DNA of 6,137 nucleotides from Phycisphaerae bacterium (GTDB lineage: Bacteria > Planctomycetota > Phycisphaerae > Sedimentisphaerales > Anaerobacaceae): NCBI GenBank assembly GCA_030667885.1, contig DAOUVA010000286.1:1-6137 (forward strand), written 5' to 3'. Position 1 is the first letter of the stretch, and each line of letters opens with the position of its first letter. A program made the position numbers and the translations under genes. Below the pieces are notes generated by a model. It saw only the letters and a list, made by a program, of their open reading frames with translations. It had not been told where the DNA came from and did not search any database. Below, in pieces: positions 1 to 4,169 of this stretch.

Positions 1-301
1 AATAAATGTGGGGATTCGTGCGATTATTAATAACATACAAGTTGAGATGAATGACTACCAGCATCGTGTTGATAAGAGGATTTGTGCAATTATCAATAAC
101 TGCCAAATGCTGCTTACTGCGCAGGAAAACCGCCTGGAAGGTTTGAATCCCAAATCGGTTCTCAAGCGAGGATACAGTATTACAACGAACAAAAAGACCG
201 GCCTGCTGGTAAAAACCGTAGATGATGTCAGGCTCGGGGAACATTTAATTACCGAACTTGCCGACGAGAATTTGATTGAAAGTAAGGTAACAAAAAAGTA
301 A
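1..301 (+). CDS. xseA: Exodeoxyribonuclease VII large subunit, C-terminal end (partial)
   Basis: The reading frame is open from the left edge to a TAA at 299-301, so only about the last 99 residues are present. The stretch LNPKSVLKRGYSI is the family's conserved C-terminal signature (L-x-L-NP-x-x-VL-x-RGYS/A), followed by a short region resembling the usual end of XseA (gLVKTVDDVRLGEHLITELADE). XseA is the catalytic subunit of exonuclease VII, which degrades single-stranded DNA to oligonucleotides in the cytoplasm; the catalytic domain lies outside the window. The upstream part seen here fits the helical segment that binds small subunits. A GTG at 8 is internal and not a start. xseB follows after 44 nt, the usual operon partner, which strengthens the call. 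Confidence 0.93.
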   Translation, partial: INVGIRAIINNIQVEMNDYQHRVDKRICAIINNCQMLLTAQENRLEGLNPKSVLKRGYSITTNKKTGLLVKTVDDVRLGEHLITELADENLIESKVTKK

Positions 302-345
302 AAAGGAACACGGATTTATAAAGATTAGCTGTAAAAGGAAAAGAA

Positions 346-585
346 ATGGCAGCCAAAAAGAAAAAAGACGACCTCGAAGAGTTGAACTTCGAAGAGTCGA
401 TAAAGGAACTTACAAATATTGTCGGCAAGATTGAGCAGGGCCAGATACCCCTGCAGGACAGCCTTTCGCAATACGAAAAGGGTATGGCACTGATTAAGCA
501 ATGCAGGACAATACTTCAAAAAGCTGAAAAACGCATTGAGAAAATCTCAGAGCTGGATACAAAATCACAGGAAACGAACGAGTAG
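346..585 (+). CDS. xseB: Exodeoxyribonuclease VII small subunit
   Basis: This 79-residue protein has the normal XseB length. It starts at an ATG preceded by a purine-rich site (AAAGGAA at about 334-340). The core LNFEESIKELTNIVGKIEQG, then PLQDSLSQYEKGMALIKQC, is the family signature: two antiparallel amphipathic helices, with the G-x-x-x-L-x-x-C-x-x-x-L pattern near residues 46-58. The N-terminus is a lysine-rich tail (AAKKKKDD). XseB has no catalytic residues. Several copies wrap the XseA helical arm and are needed for exonuclease VII activity on single-stranded DNA. It lies directly behind xseA and is probably co-transcribed with it. A tRNA-Leu begins 41 nt after the stop, with no terminator hairpin in between. 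Confidence 0.95.
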   Translation: MAAKKKKDDLEELNFEESIKELTNIVGKIEQGQIPLQDSLSQYEKGMALIKQCRTILQKAEKRIEKISELDTKSQETNE

Positions 586-626
586 CTTCACATAAGAAAT
601 CGAAAACACAATACTATATATGATAC

Positions 627-710
627 GCGAGCGTGGCGGAATTGGCAGACGCGCAAGGTTTAGGTCCTTGTGTCCTTCGGGACGTGGAGGTTCAAGTCCT
701 CTCGCTCGCA
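627..710 (+). tRNA. tRNA-Leu, anticodon TAG
   Basis: An 84-nt class II tRNA can be folded by hand. The acceptor stem is GCGAGCG (627-633) with CGCTCGC (703-709) and discriminator A710. The anticodon stem is CAAGG/CCTTG (654-658 with 666-670), with loop TTTAGGT and anticodon TAG at 661-663, which reads CUN leucine codons. The long variable arm has a GTCC-TTCG-GGAC hairpin (672-683). The T stem GGAGG/CCTCT encloses TTCAAGT at 691-697, and the first pair is G-U. The 3' CCA is not encoded (711-713 is TTA), so it must be added after transcription. No convincing promoter is seen in the 41 nt after xseB, so it may be read through from xseAB. Confidence 0.97.
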
Positions 711-726
711 TTAGCTTTATATTATT

Positions 727-733
727 AAAGGAG
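727..733 (+). promoter_or_regulatory. Ribosome binding site fixing the DUF1080 start
   Basis: The strong Shine-Dalgarno sequence AAAGGAG lies 9 nt before ATG 743 but only 3 nt before the in-frame TTG at 737. This favours ATG 743. It lies only 16 nt after the tRNA 3' end, so tRNA 3' processing would leave a very short leader on the downstream message. Confidence 0.75.
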
Positions 734-742
734 TAATTGAAA

Positions 743-1546
743 ATGACGAAAATACGATTTCTTAATAGACGCTTGTCCACGTTTATGATGCCGCGGCAGA
801 GTACTATGTTGGTCCTTTGCCTGCTTATAATGAGTACGCTATGTGGTTGCGCATTGAAACCCGAGAATTCGAGTGACAACCGCTGGGTCAGCCTCTTTAA
901 CGGTAAAAATCTTGACGGGTGGAAGGTCAAAATAACAGGTTATGACCTGAATGACAATTACGGGAACACCTTCCGGGTCGAGGATGGAATCCTGAAGGTC
1001 TCTTACGAGAATTACGACAAGTTCGATGGAAGATTCGGACATATCTTTTACGACGGTACGTTCTCACACTATATACTGCGTGTTGAGTACAGGTTCGTGG
1101 GTGAGCAGTGTCCCGGCGGTCCGGGATGGGCCTTTCGAAACAACGGAATTATGGCACATGGCCAGTCAGCGGAGAGTATGAAAAAGGACCAGGATTTTCC
1201 GGATTCCATCGAAGTTCAGATGCTCGGCGGCAACGGCACAGACGAACGTTCAACCGGCAATTTGTGTACGCCGGGTACACATGTCGTAATGGACAGCAAA
1301 CTTATCACCCAGCATTGTATCTCGTCCAGTTCAAAAACATATCACGGCGACCAATGGGTTACAATCGAACTTGAGGTACACGGCAACGAAATCATCAAGC
1401 ATATTATCGACGGCGAGGTCGTGTTGGAATATGAACGGCCGCAGCTCGATGACGGTACGATGCTGTCGGAAGGCTCTATATCACTTCAGGCCGAGAGCCA
1501 TCCCACTGAATTCCGAAAGGTGGAGATTCTTCTGCTGGAAGAATAA
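743..1546 (+). CDS. DUF1080 (3-keto-disaccharide hydrolase family) lipoprotein
   Basis: A 267-residue protein. The N-terminus has basic residues, a hydrophobic stretch (about 21-33) and a lipobox L-C-G-C with the lipidated cysteine near residue 36, so it is probably an exported lipoprotein. The rest is one DUF1080/PF06439 domain. It opens with W-V-S-L-F-NGKNLDGWKV, the classic start of the family. It then has FRVEDGILKV, a run with HYILRVEYRF, the glycine-rich GPGWAFRNNGIM and DSIEVQMLGG near the middle. It ends with GDQWVTIELEVHGN, HIIDGEVVLEYERPQ and a final GSISLQAESHPTEFRKVEIL. The fold is a concanavalin-like beta sandwich, and members act on 3-keto-glycosides during sugar degradation; the substrate here cannot be read from sequence. 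The family is abundant in Planctomycetota and Bacteroidota. It follows the tRNA closely and may share its transcript. The precise activity is inference. Confidence 0.88.
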   Translation: MTKIRFLNRRLSTFMMPRQSTMLVLCLLIMSTLCGCALKPENSSDNRWVSLFNGKNLDGWKVKITGYDLNDNYGNTFRVEDGILKVSYENYDKFDGRFGHIFYDGTFSHYILRVEYRFVGEQCPGGPGWAFRNNGIMAHGQSAESMKKDQDFPDSIEVQMLGGNGTDERSTGNLCTPGTHVVMDSKLITQHCISSSSKTYHGDQWVTIELEVHGNEIIKHIIDGEVVLEYERPQLDDGTMLSEGSISLQAESHPTEFRKVEILLLEE

Positions 1547-1768
1547 TCCTTCCGCCGGAAGACATCTCCGTTGAAAATATCCGCATCAAAAAACTACACC
1601 TGCGATGTCGTGTCTCGGGATTGTTGATTGATACAAACTTGCCTGGCGTTCAGTCGGGCAAAGGTAAAAAGCAATTTTGCTTTCAGCAAGAACTGACAGA
1701 AGAAGAACTTCATAATAGAAAACACCAGGTGTGGAAAAAATAAAGCGAACCAGCAAAGCAAAGCATAC
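1547..1768. other. Intergenic spacer with an orphan open frame
   Basis: There is no supported gene in these 222 nt. A + strand frame stays open from 1510 to a TAA at 1741-1743 but has no ATG and no ribosome binding site. It reads DISVENIRIKKL just after the DUF1080 stop, which resembles the last strand of DUF1080 domains. Two small palindromes occur: AAAGCA-ATTT-TGCTTT (1668-1683) and ACACC-A-GGTGT (1722-1732). CTTCC-GCC-GGAAG (1549-1561) is a weak hairpin right after the stop codon, without a T run. None is a convincing terminator for the lipoprotein gene. Confidence 0.4.
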
Positions 1769-1801
1769 AAAAAAAAAGGCCCCGCTATAAAGCAGGGCCT
1801 T
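1769..1801 (-). terminator. Rho-independent terminator of the first csp gene
   Basis: Read on the - strand, AAGGCCCTGC, loop TTTATA, GCGGGGCCTT gives a 10-bp GC-rich stem (one G-U pair) followed by an unbroken T tract (the A run 1769-1777 on +, partly shared with the stem base). It starts 22 nt after the csp stop. On the + strand the same hairpin has one C-A mismatch and a broken T stretch (TTCCGAATTTTTT), so weaker termination of rightward transcripts is possible. Confidence 0.85.
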
Positions 1802-1822
1802 CCGAATTTTTTAGGCTTGTGA

Positions 1823-2026
1823 TTAACCGGGAATTACATTGGTTGCGCATGGGCCTTTTTTGCCTTGTCCGATTTCGAAATCGACTTTCTGGCCTTCATC
1901 AAGTGATGCATAACCTTCTGTCTTGATTTCTGAGTGGTGGACAAACAAATCATCGCCACCGTCATCCGGGACGACAAAACCAAATCCCTTACTTGCATTG
2001 AACCATTTTACTGTACCTGTACTCAT
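1823..2026 (-). CDS. Cold-shock domain protein, copy 1 (CspA family)
   Basis: A 67-residue single cold-shock domain, the full normal length for the family. It starts TGTVKWFN. RNP1 is KGFGFV (13-18) and RNP2 is DLFVHHS (26-32), with the nucleic-acid-stacking aromatics W8, F15, F17 and F28 plus H30 present. The second RNP2 aromatic found in E. coli CspA is H31 here, as in many non-enteric members. It ends GPCATNVIPG. Such proteins bind single-stranded RNA or DNA in the cytoplasm and melt RNA structure, often under cold or growth stress. The start is ATG with AAGGAG 6 nt upstream (2033-2038). It has its own promoter, a long structured leader and a strong terminator. It differs from copy 2 at residues 11 (A/S), 18 (V/I), 37 (E/Q) and 49 (D/E). 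Cold induction is inferred from the long leader, not shown. Confidence 0.96.
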   Translation of the reverse strand: MSTGTVKWFNASKGFGFVVPDDGGDDLFVHHSEIKTEGYASLDEGQKVDFEIGQGKKGPCATNVIPG

Positions 2027-2126
2027 GAAATACTCCTTGGCCTTATTAAAAGACCGTTTAACTATTTTCTCTCATTTTAATTTACTAGAAGCATACTCCT
2101 GAGAGATGTAAGAACATACCCCACAA
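2027..2126 (-). promoter_or_regulatory. Structured 5' leader of csp copy 1
   Basis: The predicted leader is about 100 nt from the likely start point (near 2126) to the ATG. On the - strand TCTCTCA (2100-2106) pairs perfectly with TGAGAGA (2068-2074) across a 25-nt loop. A second hairpin, GGTCTT-TTAAT-AAGGCC (2055-2039), ends directly against the AAGGAG ribosome binding site. Both hairpins and the single-stranded block between them recur before copy 2. Long leaders that change fold with temperature are known for E. coli cspA. A similar role here is inference, as the sequence shows no E. coli cold box. Confidence 0.6.
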
Positions 2127-2132
2127 AACCAA

Positions 2133-2161
2133 ATTATATCAATAGAGCCGCCAATATGCAA
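2133..2161 (-). promoter_or_regulatory. Sigma70-type promoter of csp copy 1
   Basis: On the - strand, TTGCAT (2156-2161) and a perfect TATAAT (2133-2138) are separated by exactly 17 nt. Transcription should begin near 2126, giving a leader of about 100 nt. Confidence 0.75.
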
Positions 2162-2592
2162 TAAAAAAATAAATATTCTTTTTCCGTTAAATAGACTGAT
2201 GGTAACAGGCGAGCTGAAAAATCAGATTTCGACTAAGAAAAACAGCAGGCAGCCCGTTTACAAATCAAAAACAACTCAGGGCAAATTCCTTAGTATTAAT
2301 GTCGAATCAGCGATTTTGTGCTTAGCGCCGGTCAAAGCAGAACAAACAAACTGCTGGATTAGACCTTACACCTCGGTCATACACACATCGTTGTACGATA
2401 AGATAGCGCAAGTGTCCTGCTTTCCGACAACTCGAACTCGTAAAGATCATTTAACGCGGCAAAAGCGGAAATCAAAGACAATCCCTGCTCAAGCAGATGC
2501 TGCTAAACACAAAATGAGGAAATCAACAATACGAAATATATGGTACGTAAAATCCGACAAGCTGAGAAAGCAGAGCACGCAGTATGATATAT
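2162..2592. other. Spacer between the two csp units, no supported gene
   Basis: These roughly 430 nt hold no gene I can support. A + strand frame of 131 codons (ATG 2199 to TAA 2592-2594) has no ribosome binding site. It has a lysine/threonine/serine-rich product without a recognisable motif, and only about a fifth of its codons begin with G, which is low for a real gene. No tRNA, transposase remnant or terminal repeat is visible. Confidence 0.5.
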
Positions 2593-2628
2593 AAGCCCCT
2601 GCCTTTTAGCAGGGCCTTTCGATTTTTT
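2593..2628. terminator. Terminator-like hairpin after csp copy 2
   Basis: AAGCCCCTGC-CTTTTA-GCAGGGCCTT (2593-2618) forms nine pairs with one C-C mismatch (G-G on the - strand). It is the counterpart of the copy 1 terminator and starts 22 nt after the csp stop. On the - strand the following sequence is TTATAT rather than a T run, so termination of csp copy 2 may be leaky. On the + strand it is followed by TCGATTTTTT, so it may mainly act on rightward transcripts or in both directions. Confidence 0.6.
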
Positions 2629-2639
2629 CAGCCGTGTTG

Positions 2640-2843
2640 TTAGCCGGGGATTACGTTGGTCGCACACGGGCCTTTTTTGCCTTGTCCGATTTCGAACTCG
2701 ACTTTCTGGCCTTCATCGAGTGATGCATAACCCTGTGTCTTAATTTCCGAGTGGTGGACAAACAAATCATCGCCACCGTCATCCGGGACTATAAAACCAA
2801 ATCCCTTACTTGAATTGAACCACTTTACTGTTCCTGTACTCAC
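2640..2843 (-). CDS. Cold-shock domain protein, copy 2 (CspA family)
   Basis: A 67-residue cold-shock domain nearly identical to copy 1. RNP1 is KGFGFI (13-18), RNP2 is DLFVHHS (26-32), and all stacking aromatics are conserved. The four substitutions (S11, I18, Q37, E49) are conservative and lie outside the key binding aromatics, so both copies should bind single-stranded nucleic acid alike. The start is GTG, confirmed by alignment with copy 1 and by AAGGAG 9 nt upstream (2853-2858). Copy 1 uses ATG with 6-nt spacing, which suggests different translation rates. It has its own promoter and a leader carrying the same two hairpins. Its downstream hairpin lacks a good T tract on this strand, so some transcripts could run on toward copy 1. 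Confidence 0.95.
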   Translation of the reverse strand: MSTGTVKWFNSSKGFGFIVPDDGGDDLFVHHSEIKTQGYASLDEGQKVEFEIGQGKKGPCATNVIPG

Positions 2844-2946
2844 TTTATACTTCTCCTTAGCCTTATTAAAAGGCCGTTTAACTAATATCTCTCACTCTTA
2901 ATCTTTTTCAAAGCATACTCTTGAGAGACGAAAGAATACACTACAA
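2844..2946 (-). promoter_or_regulatory. Structured 5' leader of csp copy 2
   Basis: This leader has the same architecture as copy 1. TCTCTCA (2922-2928) pairs with TGAGAGA (2888-2894) across a 27-nt loop containing GAGTATGCTT. The hairpin GGCCTT-TTAAT-AAGGCT (2875-2859) abuts the AAGGAG site. Relative to copy 1, one pair changes from U-G to C-G and one from G-C to G-U, so both substitutions keep the stem. Loop sequences between conserved blocks have drifted much more than the stems. Confidence 0.6.
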
Positions 2947-2952
2947 GTGACA

Positions 2953-2980
2953 AATATAACAAACGACTGCGAATGTTCAA
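2953..2980 (-). promoter_or_regulatory. Sigma70-type promoter of csp copy 2
   Basis: On the - strand, TTGAAC (2975-2980) and TATATT (2953-2958) are separated by 16 nt. The distance from the -10 box to the TCTCTCA stem arm (24 nt) is close to that in copy 1 (26 nt), which supports the assignment. The boxes match consensus less well than in copy 1. Confidence 0.55.
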
Positions 2981-3225
2981 TAAAAATATACCGGATAATC
3001 TAAAATAATTCACTGGGATTTTCTCAGGAATATAACCCCGCTCAGACCCAGAAAAAGCCCTAATTAAAGTATGATTTATCCGGCTCAAATGTTGAATTAC
3101 TGCATTTTTATCTTATTGCTCATCATGTGAAAATCCGGTGGAAATCCACTGTGGTATATGTTATTTTCTTTTTTGTTGGATGGGCAGTAACTCAAACTTA
3201 CTTGTCGTTTTCAAAAAGTACATTT
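2981..3225. other. Intergenic region upstream of the nucleosidase gene
   Basis: No gene is supported here. The region must carry the promoter of the nucleosidase-permease pair, but I see no convincing one; TTGAAT at 3092-3097 is a possible -35 box without a good -10 partner. A short hairpin GTGG-AAAT-CCAC lies at 3138-3149 inside a segment (3127-3154) reading GTGAAAATCC, GGTGGAAATCC, ACTGTGG, which resembles fragments of a cobalamin riboswitch but lacks its core. CTGGG (3013-3017) and CCCAG (3047-3051) form a wide inverted repeat of doubtful meaning. Confidence 0.35.
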
Positions 3226-3229
3226 GGAG
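3226..3229 (+). promoter_or_regulatory. Ribosome binding site fixing the nucleosidase start
   Basis: GGAG lies 10 nt before ATG 3240. The frame is open further upstream to a GTG at 3138, but that start has no comparable site and would place 34 extra residues before a normal lipoprotein signal peptide. Confidence 0.6.
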
Positions 3230-3239
3230 AAAAAGTCTA

Positions 3240-4169
3240 ATGCGGCATAACAAAGTCATTCCCGCGGTTTGCATATCAGTTATTTTACTGCTTGGTTCGT
3301 GCAGCTCACCAGTTCGCTTTGCAGGAGAAGCAGCAGAAGTAAAAGTCGTAAAAGAGAAAAGCAGCGAACCTGTTACTGCGGTATTGGGGGCGTTCGAACA
3401 GGAAATCATCTTGCTTGAGGACAAACTGACGGATGCGCAGGAACAGATAATCGAAGAAATCAGATTTGTCAGCGGCAAACTCCGCGGGAAAAAAGTTATT
3501 ATCGCCTATACTGGTATAGGCAAAGTCAACGCCGCTATGACAACCACCCTGCTGATAGAGCATTTCAAGCCGGACAAAGTAATCTTTACCGGTATCGCTG
3601 GCGCCGTGAACCGGCAGTTACAGCCTGGTGACATAGTTATAGCCGAAAAAACAGCTCACCATGATATGGGAACGGTCTGGCCGGAAGGGCTATTCCATAA
3701 AGGGGTAAAGAACCGCCTGAGCGGCTGGGAGAATCCGGTATTTTTCGATGGCGACGAGCAGCTTCTAAAACTGGCCGAACGTGCGGCACAGCAGGTTGAG
3801 CTTCGCTCGATACGGATAATCTCCGGCCAAAGGAGCCCGAAGGTCGTCAAAGGCGTGGTCGTTACCGGTGATGCTTTTATCGCCTCTGCGGAAAAGTGCG
3901 CCGAACTGCGGAAAAAGCTCAACGCCGACGCCGTAGAGATGGAAGGCGCAGCCGTCGCCCAGCTTTGTTTTCAGCGCGGGATTGGGTATCTCGTGATACG
4001 CAGTATCAGCGATAATGCCGACGAAGGCGCGGTACTGGACAAGCAGACCTTTTACTTATTGGCCGCAAAAAACTCTTCCAGCTTAGTCATCGAAATGCTC
4101 GGTCTTTTAGGGGCGGAGCTTCCTGCCGAGAAAAACGCCGGAAGTAACAACTTAAAGGATTCGAAATGA
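3240..4169 (+). CDS. MTA/SAH-nucleosidase-family lipoprotein (PNP_UDP_1 fold)
   Basis: A 309-residue protein. It begins with a signal peptide (RHNK, then a hydrophobic stretch 6-18) and lipobox LGSC with the lipidated cysteine at 21. A spacer of about 24 residues follows, then a complete nucleosidase/phosphorylase domain. Residues matching E. coli MTA/SAH nucleosidase are visible: GAFEQE (general-base-region Glu55, E. coli Glu12), TGIGKVNAA, FTGIAGA, GDIV, the HHDMG segment, VVTGDAFI, VEMEGAA (Glu233, Glu235) and SISDNAD (Asp258, the catalytic Asp). It would hydrolyse the glycosidic bond of a purine nucleoside such as MTA, SAH or adenosine. Between HHDMG and GDAFI it is longer than the E. coli enzyme by a few dozen residues. 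The cytoplasmic enzymes carry no signal peptide, so export is the odd feature. It overlaps the permease start by 4 nt (ATGA). Substrate, and nucleosidase versus phosphorylase, are inference. Confidence 0.88.
   Translation: MRHNKVIPAVCISVILLLGSCSSPVRFAGEAAEVKVVKEKSSEPVTAVLGAFEQEIILLEDKLTDAQEQIIEEIRFVSGKLRGKKVIIAYTGIGKVNAAMTTTLLIEHFKPDKVIFTGIAGAVNRQLQPGDIVIAEKTAHHDMGTVWPEGLFHKGVKNRLSGWENPVFFDGDEQLLKLAERAAQQVELRSIRIISGQRSPKVVKGVVVTGDAFIASAEKCAELRKKLNADAVEMEGAAVAQLCFQRGIGYLVIRSISDNADEGAVLDKQTFYLLAAKNSSSLVIEMLGLLGAELPAEKNAGSNNLKDSK

Larger units (their letters stand above)
1769..2980 (-). repeat. Tandem duplication of a complete csp transcription unit
   Basis: Two units (1769-2161 and about 2593-2980) have the same order: promoter, roughly 100-nt leader, csp gene and terminator-like hairpin, all on the - strand. 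The two coding starts are 817 nt apart. By hand count the 204-nt coding regions differ at about 18 positions (about 91% identical), with 4 conservative amino-acid changes. Blocks in the leaders are identical, including CCGTTTAACTA (2054-2064 and 2874-2884) and AAGCATACTC (2089-2098 and 2911-2920). The roughly 430 nt between the units shows no clear duplicate partner. Confidence 0.85.

Noticed and set aside
737..742. TTG at 737 as start of the DUF1080 gene
   Set aside because: It is only 3 nt from the AAAGGAG site; ATG 743 has 9-nt spacing.
565..930. A - strand open frame across the tRNA with a RARGLEPPRPEGHKDLNLARLPIPP-like product
   Set aside because: This is the well-known false protein produced by translating the antisense strand of a tRNA-Leu gene; the tRNA folds fully on the + strand.
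839..1574. Alternative-frame open frames inside the DUF1080 gene
   Set aside because: They are low-complexity or arginine-rich shadow translations within a gene with recognisable domain motifs.
1769..2980. Mobile element or integron-like cassette as the cause of the csp duplication
   Set aside because: I find no transposase, terminal inverted repeats or target-site duplications around the units.
3138..3239. N-terminal extension of the nucleosidase from a GTG at 3138
   Set aside because: It would put 34 residues before a normal lipoprotein signal peptide and has no ribosome binding site; ATG 3240 has GGAG at 10-nt spacing.
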